From NCBI GenBank assembly GCA_946406435.1, contig CAMJKP010000007.1, positions 1 to 64,000 of the forward strand: a DNA stretch of 64,000 nt, read 5' to 3'. Position 1 is the stretch's first letter. The number at the start of each line of letters is the position of its first letter. Below the pieces are notes generated by a model that was not told where the DNA came from, did not search any database, and worked only from the letters and a program-made list of their open reading frames with translations. The translations under genes and the position numbers were made by a program. The DNA comes from an uncultured Prevotellaceae bacterium (GTDB lineage: Bacteria > Bacteroidota > Bacteroidia > Bacteroidales > Bacteroidaceae). Positions 17,483 to 26,477 of the stretch are shown in pieces.

Positions 17483-18640
17483 ATGAAAGGAAATTTTCCT
17501 ATAGAGAAGTTCGGAAACATTGAGACTCCGTTCTACTACTACGACGCAGATGTTCTGCAGCAGTCGCTTGATGCGATTTGTGACGAAATGGCTAAGCACA
17601 AGAACTGGCACCTTCACTATGCCATCAAGGCCAATGCAAATCCAAAGGTTCTGAAGAGGATTCTGGCTGCAGGCTTGGGCGTTGACTGCGTAAGCGGCGG
17701 TGAGATTCAGGCTGCTCTCGATGCTGGTTTCGCCCCAGAGAAAATCGTATATGCAGGTGTAGGTAAGGCTGATTGGGAAATCAATCTCGGTCTTGAGGCT
17801 GGTATCTTCTGCTTCAACGTAGAGTCAGAGCCTGAATTGCAGATTATCAACGAACTTGCAGGACAGAAAGGCAAGATTGCACGTGTATGTTTCCGAATCA
17901 ACCCTAACGTAGGTGCACATACACACGCAAATATCACAACTGGCCTTGCAGAGAATAAGTTCGGCATCGCTATGGAGGACATGGAGCTCGCAATTCGTGA
18001 GGCACAGGAATTGCCAAACATCGAGTTCATCGGACTTCATTTCCACATCGGAAGTCAGATTCTTGAGATGGGCGACTTCGAGGCTCTCTGCGGTCGCGTA
18101 AACGAGCTTCTTGAGCGTCTTGCAAAGCAGGGAATCAGCGTTGAGAATATCAATGTTGGCGGTGGTCTTGGTATCGATTACGACAATCCTGACGGTGCTC
18201 CTGTACCAAATTTCAAGGCATACTTCGCAACATACGCTAACGGCATCAAGCTCGTTGATAATCAGCATCTTCACTTCGAGCTTGGTCGTGCAGTTGTCGG
18301 TCAAATGGGCTCACTCATCACTCGTGTACTCTACGTTAAGAAGTGCCACATCAAGCAGTTCGCAATCGTTGATGCCGGAATGAGCGACCTTATCCGTCCT
18401 GCCCTCTACGATGCACACCACACGATTCAGAACCTCTCAAGCGACGAGACAGAGGAAATCTACGATGTAGTAGGTCCTATCTGCGAGTCAAGCGACGTTT
18501 TCGGCAAGGACGAGAAACTCCCTGCTTGTCATCGTGGTGACTTCATAGCCCTCCGTTCTGCCGGTGCCTACGGCGAGATAATGGCTTCGCAGTACAACTG
18601 CCGCAAGTTGCCAAAGGGGATTATGAGCGATGAGCTGTAA
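17483..18640 (+). CDS. lysA: Diaminopimelate decarboxylase
   Basis: 385 residues, fold-III PLP enzyme. The PLP-lysine motif is HYAIKANANP, phosphate binding is GGGLGIDY, and the second active-site region is GPICESSDVFGKD with the conserved Cys. It decarboxylates meso-diaminopimelate to lysine. Start: FPIEKFGNIETPFYYYDADVL is the usual LysA N-terminus. The gene follows lysC after repeat element E1, whose right arm ends 17 bp before the ATG. Confidence 0.95.
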   Translation: MKGNFPIEKFGNIETPFYYYDADVLQQSLDAICDEMAKHKNWHLHYAIKANANPKVLKRILAAGLGVDCVSGGEIQAALDAGFAPEKIVYAGVGKADWEINLGLEAGIFCFNVESEPELQIINELAGQKGKIARVCFRINPNVGAHTHANITTGLAENKFGIAMEDMELAIREAQELPNIEFIGLHFHIGSQILEMGDFEALCGRVNELLERLAKQGISVENINVGGGLGIDYDNPDGAPVPNFKAYFATYANGIKLVDNQHLHFELGRAVVGQMGSLITRVLYVKKCHIKQFAIVDAGMSDLIRPALYDAHHTIQNLSSDETEEIYDVVGPICESSDVFGKDEKLPACHRGDFIALRSAGAYGEIMASQYNCRKLPKGIMSDEL

Positions 18641-18647
18641 GCAGCCA

Positions 18648-18782
18648 AGCCCCTTTTCCCACCCCTTTCCCCGCCCGGGGCAAGGGAGCTGGATAGAAAT
18701 TAAACCTTAAAAGCCCCTCACAACGAGAAAAAGAAAACTACTCCCTTCCCCCGAGCGGGGGAAGGGACGGGGTTAGGGGCTG
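18648..18782. repeat. GC-rich nested palindromic repeat, copy E2 (lysA-GT2 gap)
   Basis: Left arm 18648-18685 (GCCCCTTTTCCCACCCC...GGGGCAAGGG) with GGATAG after it, right arm 18740-18782 (CCCTTCCCCCGAGCGGGGGA, then GGGGTTAGGGGCT). Ends 13 bp before the next start codon. Confidence 0.85.
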
Positions 18783-18794
18783 ACCTTTATTTTA

Positions 18795-19943
18795 ATGGAA
18801 ATTACAACAATAACACTCACAATATCATCAGTGGTGGTGCTGCTTGCAGCGGTGTCACCACTGATTTCTCCACTTTTCCGACTGCCAAAGAAAGAAGAGG
18901 AAGATTCTGCATGCATCGGAGAAAGTAAGGACAAACCAATATCCGTAGTAATCATATCACACGATAACGCACCCGAGCTTGAAAAGCACCTGCCTGCATT
19001 TCTCTCACAGAAGTACGATGCTGATTACCAAGTCATTGTGGTAGCCGACAAAAGCGATTCCGAGACTGATGATGTCATAAAGAGATTCTCAAACAACCCA
19101 CATCTTTATGCCACTTTCATGCCTCTTTCATCACGATACATAAGTCGCAAGAAACTGGCTATCACTCTTGGCATCAAGGCTGCAAAATATCCTTGGGCTA
19201 TCGTTACCGATGCATGGTGCATCCCCGAGAGCGACGAGTGGCTTCGCTCCTTCGCCTCTCATATCAGCGATGATAACGACGTAGTGCTTGGCTACGCTCA
19301 CTACGACGACGATGCACCTTCAAACTATCACTACGAGAATATCATAAATGCCTCACAGAACCTACGTCGTGCACAGAAGGGATGCGCCTACGCCTCTGCT
19401 TCAAGAGTGGTGGCAATCAAGAAAGAGCATTTCCTCGCTGAGGACGGATTCCTCGGCAATCTGAAGTACATGCGCGGAGAATATGATTTCCTCGTTAACA
19501 AGTTCGGTAGAGACGAGAATACGGCAACCGCTTTCTCGCCAACGGCATTCCTTGCCGAAGACACACCATTCAAAAAGCGCTGGTCGGAGAATCATCTTTT
19601 CTCTATCAATACCGGGCGTCACCTCAAAGGCCATTGGCTTGTGACTCTGATACGTCAGATAGAACTCGGCATAATGAACCTAACCAACATTGCAATCATC
19701 GCTGCTATCATCTACGGAGCAATAAAGGAAGACTGGATAACTCTCGGAGCGGGCATCCTCGCACTCATCATCGAGTACCTGGTCATAAGCCTTGTGGCAA
19801 AGAGGGCATTCCGACGTTTCCAATGCTCTGTAAATCCGTTCATTACACCTTTCATGGCTTTTGCCCTGCCATTCCGCAACATCGGCTGGCGACTTCGCTA
19901 TTACCTGGCAAACAAGAACGATTTCATCACGCATAAGATTTGA
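18795..19943 (+). CDS. Family 2 glycosyltransferase, membrane-anchored
   Basis: 382 residues. An N-terminal membrane segment (residues 5-30) is followed by a GT2 domain: PISVVIISHDNA start strand, VVADKSDSETDD, AIVTDAWCIPES as the DxD region, and a QxxRR-like RRAQKG/KKRW region. Two or three C-terminal membrane helices follow (LTNIAIIAAIIYGAI, LALIIEYLVISLV). The layout fits a processive or lipid-linked sugar transferase of the inner membrane. Donor and acceptor unknown. Its stop overlaps the start of the next glycosyltransferase. Confidence 0.85.
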   Translation: MEITTITLTISSVVVLLAAVSPLISPLFRLPKKEEEDSACIGESKDKPISVVIISHDNAPELEKHLPAFLSQKYDADYQVIVVADKSDSETDDVIKRFSNNPHLYATFMPLSSRYISRKKLAITLGIKAAKYPWAIVTDAWCIPESDEWLRSFASHISDDNDVVLGYAHYDDDAPSNYHYENIINASQNLRRAQKGCAYASASRVVAIKKEHFLAEDGFLGNLKYMRGEYDFLVNKFGRDENTATAFSPTAFLAEDTPFKKRWSENHLFSINTGRHLKGHWLVTLIRQIELGIMNLTNIAIIAAIIYGAIKEDWITLGAGILALIIEYLVISLVAKRAFRRFQCSVNPFITPFMAFALPFRNIGWRLRYYLANKNDFITHKI

Positions 19944-21007
19944 AAATCATTCACTATATCCCAAGAACTGACGCTACCAATGCCTCTGCAACGGAGTACG
20001 TCAATTGTCTCGTACGCTCTACAGCGAACGTGGCGGAGTCGTATGTCATCACGCAGAAAGACCTCGGTACAAGCGCCATTATGGTGAGAACACGTTTCCT
20101 GCACAAACTGAAGGAAATACAACCCGACATCGTTCATATTCACGCAGCTTGGGATTCTAACGCAGCAGTAGTCGAACACACGGCACGCTCACACGGATTC
20201 TACACTATCGTATCTGTGCATGGAGGTCTTGCTCCAGAGGTTATGGAACTTGAATTCTTCAAGCATAAACTGCCACGCATCATTGGCTATGAGTTTCAGA
20301 TGGTACGCAAATGCAGCGTCATCGTGGCTATAAGCGAGAAGGACGAGCAACAAATCAAGCAGCTCAGATGGAAGAAACGAATAGTGACAATCCCCCACCC
20401 TTCGCTTCATCTCACCAACGACGATGAGACCTCAGAACTGCTCATGTCCATCTACCGTAAAGTGTTGGACACTAACTACATGGAGTGCATCACAAAGGAA
20501 GAGCTTGACTTTATTCATTACTGCGTGAGAATAGCCCTATGGCCGGCAGGAACTCAGGAAACGCAAGAGGTCAAAACCGACAATCTGTCTTTCCGACGCA
20601 TCTACATCTATGCCTATGACAACAACATCACCCAACTGTTCACCACAGGTGCTCAGATGCTCGGTGTGAAGATACCCCCATGCCCTGACGTTTCATCTAT
20701 GCCGAGATTCAAGGTGAAACAGAAGCGCAACACAGAGATTGGCAACTATCAGAAACTGCAGGAAGCCATTTACAGCGTCATTCCCGGAACAAAGATTGAG
20801 ATTGCACGTACACCCGCTGGTGCTACAATCTATCGCACTATGTGCGACATCTTCCAGGCTCTGCGTTTCCACGACTACGACGAGGACAACTTCTCAGAAA
20901 TAATCAAGAAGAAAGGAATTACGAAGTTCACATCCAAGCTTCTCCATCAGTTACAGGAGGCATTCGGCCTTGAACTGGGTTACATGCCTATATTGCCGAA
21001 GAAATAA
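19940..21007 (+). CDS. Glycosyltransferase family 4-like protein, TTG start
   Basis: 355 residues from a TTG that overlaps the TGA of the preceding gene (TTGA). The N-terminus MKIIHYIPRTD, then IVHIHAAWD and VSVHGGLAPEV, are typical of the N-terminal Rossmann half of GT-B enzymes (GT4). The usual C-terminal donor-binding E(x7)E motif is not evident. The C-terminal half (SVIPGTKIEIARTPAGATIY and on) looks unlike GT4, so this may be a diverged or repurposed transferase. Coupled to the GT2 gene; both probably act on one envelope glycan. Confidence 0.72.
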   Translation: MKIIHYIPRTDATNASATEYVNCLVRSTANVAESYVITQKDLGTSAIMVRTRFLHKLKEIQPDIVHIHAAWDSNAAVVEHTARSHGFYTIVSVHGGLAPEVMELEFFKHKLPRIIGYEFQMVRKCSVIVAISEKDEQQIKQLRWKKRIVTIPHPSLHLTNDDETSELLMSIYRKVLDTNYMECITKEELDFIHYCVRIALWPAGTQETQEVKTDNLSFRRIYIYAYDNNITQLFTTGAQMLGVKIPPCPDVSSMPRFKVKQKRNTEIGNYQKLQEAIYSVIPGTKIEIARTPAGATIYRTMCDIFQALRFHDYDEDNFSEIIKKKGITKFTSKLLHQLQEAFGLELGYMPILPKK

Positions 21008-21055
21008 CACTTCTGTTCCCTTTCCAGTCCCTTATATCTCCGATATAGGGAACGG

Positions 21056-21095
21056 ACTTGCAACGGCTTTGCAACGGTATTACAACGGACTTACC
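21056..21095. repeat. CAACGG tandem words
   Basis: Four short units (ACTTGCAACGGCTTTGCAACGG and following) ending GTATTACAACGGACTTACC, which also occurs at 8878-8899. The 21008-21314 gap otherwise holds a terminator and the fbp promoter. Confidence 0.7.
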
Positions 21096-21191
21096 TATGA
21101 TTATGAAAATGGGCAAGAAATTCAATCTGAACGGTCTTGCTGAATAGATTTTCCAGCCGTAAAATTGTTTATAAACAAGATAGAAAACGCG

Positions 21192-21226
21192 CTCCTCGCT
21201 TGCTAATGTAAGCGAGGAGTTTTTCT
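21192..21226 (+). terminator. Terminator after the glycosyltransferase pair
   Basis: Perfect 10-bp stem CTCCTCGCTT (21192-21201) with AAGCGAGGAG (21210-21219), then TTTTTCTTTT. Confidence 0.9.
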
Positions 21227-21284
21227 TTTGTCACCCCCACCCCATTTTTTCATGTTTTTCTTCGTTTTTCTCCGTTTTTTTTAG

Positions 21285-21292
21285 TATTTTTG
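21285..21292 (+). promoter_or_regulatory. -7 element of the fbp promoter
   Basis: TATTTTTG, followed by C and a 22-nt leader to the ATG. The upstream tract is T-rich, so the -33 element is ambiguous. Confidence 0.55.
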
Positions 21293-21314
21293 CATCCGCA
21301 AAAACAGAAACACA

Positions 21315-23300
21315 ATGAACGAGACTCACGAAATAGAAAAAGACATGCACTATCTGCAGTTGCTTGCAACAACATTCCCGACAATAGCAGATGCTGCAAC
21401 AGAGATAATAAACCTCTCCGCAATACTCAATCTGCCAAAGGGTACGGAGCATTTCCTCGCAGACATACACGGCGAGCACGAGGCTTTCCTGCACATCATC
21501 AAGAATGCCTCAGGTAACATCAAGCGTAAGGTAACGGAACTGTTCGGCAACACCCTGCGCGAAAGCGAGATAAAGGAGCTTTGCACGCTCATTTACTATC
21601 CGGAGCAGAAGCTGCAACTCGTAAAGGCTCAGGAGAATGACATCGATGACTGGTACCACATCACCATGCATCAGCTCGTGCGAGTGCTTCGTGAGGTATC
21701 TTCAAAATACACTCGTTCAAAGGTGTCAAAGGCTCTGCCGAAGGAGTTCTCATACATACTTCGTGAGCTTCTCTACGAGCATCATTCCGACGCTGCAAAG
21801 GTGGCATACGTGAACGTAATCATCGACACAATCATCACCACCGGACGCGCTGACGACTTCATCATAGCAACGGCAAAGGTCATCCAGCGCCTGTCTATCG
21901 ACCAGTTACACATCCTCGGCGACGTGTACGACCGCGGTCCTGGTGCGCACATCATAATGGATTATCTCTCACAGTATCATTCGTGGGACATACAATGGGG
22001 AAACCACGACATTCTGTGGATGGGCGCTTCTGCTGGCAACGACGCTTGTATCTGCAACGTGATTAGACTCTCGCTGAGATACGCTAACCTCACAACGCTT
22101 GAGGACGGCTACGGCATCAACCTCATGCCTCTGGCTGCATACGCAATGGAGAATTACAGCGACGACCCTTGCGAGGCGTTCCGTCCGATACTCAACTCCG
22201 AGAACAGCAACCGCTTCGACGAAAAGACACTCCGCCTCATGGCTATGATGCACAAGGCTATTGCCATACTCCAGTTCAAGGCTGAGGCACAGATTTTCCA
22301 GCGCAACCCTCAATGGCAGATGCTCGACAGATGTCAGCTCGGCGATATTGATTATGCAAAGGGCACTATCACTCTCGACGGCAAGGAATATCAGCTTACT
22401 GATACCCACTTCCCTTCCGTTGATCCTGCCAACCCACTTGCATTCACAGAAGAGGAAAAGACAATAATGAAGCGTCTGCACCATTCATTCCGCGTTTCAG
22501 AGAAGCTTCAGCGCCACATCAGCACTATCCTCTCACACGGATGTATGTACGCGATTTTCAATAGCAACCTCCTGTTCCACGCATCCGTGCCTCTCAACGA
22601 GGACGGCTCATTGAAGGAGGTAGAGATTCGTCCGGGCAAGAAATTCGCAGGCAAGGAACTGCTGCATCAGACAGGTCTGCTTATTCGCTCTGCTTTCCAG
22701 AACGATACTCCGAAGGAAGAGAAGCAATACGCCAAGGATTACTTTCTCTATCTGTGGTGCGGAAAGAACTCTCCGCTGTTCGACAAGTCGAAGATGGCGA
22801 CTTTCGAGCGTTATTTCATTCGCGAGAAGGAGACGCACGTTGAGGAGAAAGGCAACTTCTTCCGTCTGCGCAACGACGAGAAGGCTGTTGACGGCATAAT
22901 GGATGCATTTGGCGTAACGGGCGAGAACCGCCACATCATAAACGGTCACGTACCTGTGCATGTGGCAAAGGGCGAGAGTCCTATCAAGGCTGGCGGAAAG
23001 CTCATGGTCATCGACGGAGGCTTCGCAGAGCCTTACCATAAGGAGACAGGCATTGCAGGCTATACGCTCGTTTATCACAGCCGTGGTTTCGAACTTGTTC
23101 AGCACGAGCCATTCACGAGCAGCAAGGATGCCGTAGAGCAAGGCACCGACATCAAGTCAACAAAGCAGATTGTCGAGACAGCCGGTCACCGTATGCTCGT
23201 AGCAGATACCGACCGCGGTCGTGAACTCAAGCAGCAGATTGACGACCTCACCAGATTGCTCTATGCCTATAGGCATGGGTATATAAAGGAGAAGAAATAA
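21315..23300 (+). CDS. fbp: Fructose-1,6-bisphosphatase, class 3
   Basis: 661 residues, matching the long class-III FBPase family (Bacillus subtilis type), which is unrelated to class I. Calcineurin-like phosphoesterase motifs are present: FLADIHGEH, GDVYDRGPGAH, GNHDILWMGA, and later NGHVPVH and IDGGFAE. It converts fructose-1,6-bisphosphate to fructose-6-phosphate in gluconeogenesis. It stands as the first gene of the run to the ABC ATPase, with its own promoter. Confidence 0.96.
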   Translation: MNETHEIEKDMHYLQLLATTFPTIADAATEIINLSAILNLPKGTEHFLADIHGEHEAFLHIIKNASGNIKRKVTELFGNTLRESEIKELCTLIYYPEQKLQLVKAQENDIDDWYHITMHQLVRVLREVSSKYTRSKVSKALPKEFSYILRELLYEHHSDAAKVAYVNVIIDTIITTGRADDFIIATAKVIQRLSIDQLHILGDVYDRGPGAHIIMDYLSQYHSWDIQWGNHDILWMGASAGNDACICNVIRLSLRYANLTTLEDGYGINLMPLAAYAMENYSDDPCEAFRPILNSENSNRFDEKTLRLMAMMHKAIAILQFKAEAQIFQRNPQWQMLDRCQLGDIDYAKGTITLDGKEYQLTDTHFPSVDPANPLAFTEEEKTIMKRLHHSFRVSEKLQRHISTILSHGCMYAIFNSNLLFHASVPLNEDGSLKEVEIRPGKKFAGKELLHQTGLLIRSAFQNDTPKEEKQYAKDYFLYLWCGKNSPLFDKSKMATFERYFIREKETHVEEKGNFFRLRNDEKAVDGIMDAFGVTGENRHIINGHVPVHVAKGESPIKAGGKLMVIDGGFAEPYHKETGIAGYTLVYHSRGFELVQHEPFTSSKDAVEQGTDIKSTKQIVETAGHRMLVADTDRGRELKQQIDDLTRLLYAYRHGYIKEKK

Positions 23301-23540
23301 AGCCCCTAACCCCTGCCTCGGCACATACTCCTATGTTATCAACATCGGACTACCCTCCGCTCGGGGGAAGGGAGTGGATAGTACAAACGCTTAAAGGGCT
23401 TTGCGAAAAATAAATAGTAAATAGCTAAATAGTAATTAGTAAATAGTCAAATAGTAAATATAATTGATGTCCACACAGCAAGAAAAGGTAACTACTCCCT
23501 TCCCTCGGGCGGGGGAAGGGTCGGGGTTAGGGGCTGCCAA
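23301..23540. repeat. GC-rich nested palindromic repeat, copy E3, entering the HAD gene
   Basis: Left arm from 23301 (AGCCCCTAACCCCTGCC), interrupted at 23320-23349 by a 30-nt insert with its own dyad (ATGTTATCAACAT). The right arm (23494-23538, CCCTTCCCTCGGGCGGGGGA, then GGGGTTAGGGGCTG) lies inside the HAD reading frame. The spacer holds several AATAGTAAATAGT words. Confidence 0.85.
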
Positions 23541-24171
23541 GGCTGCCCTCTTCGACCTCGACGGCGTAGTCTTCGACACAGAACCGCAATACACAGTATT
23601 CTGGGGTGGCGTGATGAGGAAATTTCGTCCTGACATGCCGGGATTGGAATACACCATAAAGGGCTCTACGCTCAACAGAATCTTCGAGGACTTCCTTCCT
23701 CACGTTCCAGAGGAATACGACAACATAGTCAAAGGACTCAATGAATTTGAGAAGAACATGGATTACCCATTCGTTGAGGGCTTCGAGGACTTCGTAAAGG
23801 ATTGCCGTCGCAATGGTCTCAAGACAGCCGTGGTGACATCATCCAACAAGGCAAAGATGGATAGCGTTCTGAGGAAACGTCCGGAACTCACAGAACTGAT
23901 GGACGCAATCCTGATGTCAGAAGACTTCGAGTTCAGCAAGCCACATCCCGACTGCTACATCAAGGGCGCACAGCGATTCGGGGCAAAACCGGAGCAATGC
24001 CTCGTGTTTGAGGACAGTTTCAACGGACTCAAGTCCGGACGTGCATCTGGCGCTATTGTGGTAGGACTCTCAACCTCCAATTCAGAAGAAGCAATCAGAG
24101 AATACTGTGACATAGTAATACCGAACTACAACGGCATTGACTATAACACTCTTATCTCAAGACTGAAATAA
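23467..24171 (+). CDS. HAD-family hydrolase, beta-phosphoglucomutase-like
   Basis: 234 residues from the ATG at 23467. HAD motif I is AALFDLDGVVFDTE with nucleophile Asp and general acid Asp, motif II VVTSSN, motif III Lys in SKPHPDCY and motif IV VFEDSFNG. A helical cap lies between I and II, as in phosphatases and phosphoglucomutases of subfamily I. The oddity is the N-terminus: the ~15 residues before motif I (TTPFPRAGEGSGLG) are encoded by the right arm of repeat E3. Members usually begin only 3-5 residues before motif I. Substrate unknown. Confidence 0.88.
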   Translation: MSTQQEKVTTPFPRAGEGSGLGAAKAALFDLDGVVFDTEPQYTVFWGGVMRKFRPDMPGLEYTIKGSTLNRIFEDFLPHVPEEYDNIVKGLNEFEKNMDYPFVEGFEDFVKDCRRNGLKTAVVTSSNKAKMDSVLRKRPELTELMDAILMSEDFEFSKPHPDCYIKGAQRFGAKPEQCLVFEDSFNGLKSGRASGAIVVGLSTSNSEEAIREYCDIVIPNYNGIDYNTLISRLK

Positions 24172-24174
24172 AAT

Positions 24175-24798
24175 ATGGTAGATATAATTTACAAATACTT
24201 CCCGAATCTGACCGACGAGCAGAAAGCGCAGTATGCAAAGCTCGACGAGTTGTACCGTGACTGGAACGCGAAGATAAACGTTATCTCACGCAAGGACATC
24301 GACAACCTCTACGAGCATCACGTTCTCCATTCGCTTGCCATTGCCAAGGCTCTCCATTTCAAGCCAGGTACAAAGATTATGGACTTCGGATGCGGTGGCG
24401 GATTCCCGGGCATTCCATTGGCAATCATGTTCCCAGAGTGCGAGTTCAAGCTCATCGACGGCACAGGCAAGAAGATTCGCGTGTGTCAGGAGGTGGCTGC
24501 GGCTATCGGCTTGAAGAACGTCAAAGCAGAGCATCTTCGCGGTGAGGACGAGAAAGGAAAGTTCGATTTCATCGTCTCACGTGCCGTTATGCCATTGCCT
24601 GATATGGTGAAGATTGTAAGGAAAAACGTTGGCAAGGAACAGCGCAACGCTATGCCAAACGGCATCTTCTGTCTCAAGGGCGGCGACCTCCAGAGCGAGA
24701 TTCATCCATTCCGCAACATCGTGGAGCAAACCGACCTCACCTCTTTCTTCACAGAGGAGTGGTTTAAGGAGAAGCATTTGGTGTATTTGCCAATCTAA
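24175..24798 (+). CDS. rsmG: 16S rRNA (guanine527-N7)-methyltransferase
   Basis: 207 residues, usual size. The N-terminal helix region has WNAKINVISRKD and YEHHVLHSL, followed by the SAM-binding loop DFGCGGGFPGIPLAI, LIDGTGKK, and SRAVMPL as motif IV-like region. LKGGDL precedes the C-terminal strand. It makes m7G527 in 16S rRNA, a streptomycin-related site. It begins 3 bp after the HAD stop codon, so the two are coupled. Confidence 0.96.
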   Translation: MVDIIYKYFPNLTDEQKAQYAKLDELYRDWNAKINVISRKDIDNLYEHHVLHSLAIAKALHFKPGTKIMDFGCGGGFPGIPLAIMFPECEFKLIDGTGKKIRVCQEVAAAIGLKNVKAEHLRGEDEKGKFDFIVSRAVMPLPDMVKIVRKNVGKEQRNAMPNGIFCLKGGDLQSEIHPFRNIVEQTDLTSFFTEEWFKEKHLVYLPI

Positions 24799-24972
24799 AG
24801 ACCCACCCCCTTGCCCCTCCCATAAAGGGAGGGGAATAGATAGTATTTCTGTCTAATGAGGTAGGTCTGAAATATAAACAGAAAAAATATATAATCAATA
24901 AATGCGTACCCTCCGCAATAAGTAGTAATTACTCCCCTCCCTTTACGGGAGGGGTCTGGAGGTGGGTCTTTT
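24799..24972. repeat. GC-rich nested palindromic repeat, copy E4 (rsmG-MBL gap)
   Basis: Left arm 24799-24832 (AGACCCACCCCC, CCCCTCCCATAAAGGGAGGGG) then ATAGATAGTA; right arm 24931-24970 (CTCCCCTCCCTTTACGGGAG, GGAGGTGGGTCT). It ends three bases before the next ATG. Confidence 0.85.
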
Positions 24973-24974
24973 TT

Positions 24975-25619
24975 ATGCTTACAATCAAAACCTTCGAGGT
25001 CAATCCTCTTCAGGAGAACTGTTATGTAGTCAGCGATGAGACAAAGGAATGTATGATCGTTGACTGCGGTGCTTTCTATCCACAGGAGATTCAGGCCATT
25101 GCAAACTATATCCTTGAGAACAGTCTCAAGCCTGTGGTATGTGCCCTTACACATGCGCACTTCGACCACATCCACGGTGTTCGCGCCATCTGCGACCGCT
25201 ACGCCATCAAGCCAATCCTCTCACAGAAGGATGAAGAGCTCTACAATAACTTTGGCGAGCAGATGCGTATGTTCATGCAGGCCGACGTTGACTTCACCAT
25301 GCCTGAAATAGGCGGTTTCGTAAAGGATAACGACATTGTGCGCTTCGGCAATCAGGAGTTCCGTGTCATCGAGACTCCGGGACATACCCGCGGCGGCATC
25401 TTCTTCTACAACGAGAAGGAAAAAGTGGCATTCTCAGGCGACACACTCTTCAAGGGTTCAATAGGCAGAACCGACTTCCCTGGCGGAAGTATGTTCCAGA
25501 TCATACAGTCATTGCGCATGATAACCCAGTTGCCCGACGATGTGAAGGTATATCCGGGACATGGTCCTGAAACGACAATCGGCTACGAACTCGCAAGCAA
25601 CCCTTATCTCGACAGATAA
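24975..25619 (+). CDS. MBL-fold metallo-hydrolase, glyoxalase II-like
   Basis: 214 residues. The metal motif THAHFDHIHGV (HxHxDH) is complete, with His in ETPGHTRGG, Asp in FSGDTLF and His in YPGHGPET giving the five further ligands expected of the fold. The family includes hydroxyacylglutathione hydrolases and persulfide dioxygenases. The short C-terminus lacks the glutathione-binding domain, so a general thioester or small-molecule hydrolase is more likely. The ATG lies just after repeat arm E4. It ends 3 bp before ruvC. Confidence 0.88.
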   Translation: MLTIKTFEVNPLQENCYVVSDETKECMIVDCGAFYPQEIQAIANYILENSLKPVVCALTHAHFDHIHGVRAICDRYAIKPILSQKDEELYNNFGEQMRMFMQADVDFTMPEIGGFVKDNDIVRFGNQEFRVIETPGHTRGGIFFYNEKEKVAFSGDTLFKGSIGRTDFPGGSMFQIIQSLRMITQLPDDVKVYPGHGPETTIGYELASNPYLDR

Positions 25620-25622
25620 TAG

Positions 25623-26291
25623 ATGAATAAGGTTAAAGGCGAAAAGATAATACTCGGAATCGACCCTGGTACCAACGTCATGGGCTACGGTGTCATCAAG
25701 ACCATCGGACAGAAAGCCGAGATGGTTGCAATGGGCGTCATAGATATGCGCAAAGAGGATGACCCATATCTACGCCTCGGACACATCTTTGAGCGTGTCA
25801 CCGGAATCATCGAGTCCTACCTGCCCGATGAAATGGCTATCGAAGCGCCATTCTTCGGAAAGAACGTGCAGTCAATGCTCAAGCTCGGAAGGGCACAGGG
25901 CATCGCCATCGCAGCAGCCATACACCACGGAGTGCCTATCCACGAATATGCGCCTCTGAAGATTAAGATGGCAATCACGGGAACAGGCTCGGCAAGCAAG
26001 GAACAGGTAGCAGGAATGCTACAGCGCATCCTCAATCTCGACAAGGACGAGATGCCGAAGTTCATGGATGCTACCGATGCCCTCGGTGCTGCCTACTGCC
26101 ACTTTTTGCAGATGAATCGTCCCGAGACAGGCGTTCACTACTCCAGTTGGAAGGATTTCGTCAATAAGAACAAAGCTAAGGCTGGGGGTAAAAAGACAAC
26201 CGATACAGGGGGAACAACAACCGCAAAGCGTAAGCTTTCACCAAACGAACAACTACTCGCAGCAATACAGGCGAGCAAGAAAAAGAAGTAA
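25623..26291 (+). CDS. ruvC: Holliday junction endonuclease RuvC
   Basis: 222 residues. The four catalytic acidic residues are present: Asp14 (LGIDPGT), Glu74 (IEAPFFGKN), Asp149 and Asp152 ([14 protein letters not shown]). The core ends near residue 175 and is followed by a Lys/Thr-rich tail ([14 protein letters not shown]) of about 45 residues, longer than the ~173 residues of Escherichia coli RuvC. It resolves Holliday junctions with RuvAB. It is coupled to the MBL gene by a 3-bp gap. Confidence 0.95.
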   Translation: MNKVKGEKIILGIDPGTNVMGYGVIKTIGQKAEMVAMGVIDMRKEDDPYLRLGHIFERVTGIIESYLPDEMAIEAPFFGKNVQSMLKLGRAQGIAIAAAIHHGVPIHEYAPLKIKMAITGTGSASKEQVAGMLQRILNLDKDEMPKFMDATDALGAAYCHFLQMNRPETGVHYSSWKDFVNKNKAKAGGKKTTDTGGTTTAKRKLSPNEQLLAAIQASKKKK

Positions 26292-26464
26292 GGCCTCTCC
26301 CCCCGCCCTCCCCCGTAGGGAGGGAGCCGGAGAGCCAAAAACAAGAACAACAAGAAGAAACAAAAACAACAACCAATCCCTCATTGCCGAATCGGCTCCC
26401 TCCCTACGGAGGGAAGTCCGATGTTGATAACATCGGAGTATGTGCCAAGCGGGGGGAGAGGCCG
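26292..26464. repeat. GC-rich nested palindromic repeat, copy E5 (ruvC-ABC gap)
   Basis: Left arm 26292-26333 (GGCCTCTCCCCCCGCCCTCC...GGGAGGGAGCC) and right arm 26396-26462 (GGCTCCCTCCCTACGGAGGG ... GGGGGGAGAGGCC). The right arm is interrupted at 26417-26446 by the same 30-nt dyad insert found in E3, in opposite orientation. Confidence 0.85.
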
Positions 26465-26477
26465 CAATCAATAAAGA

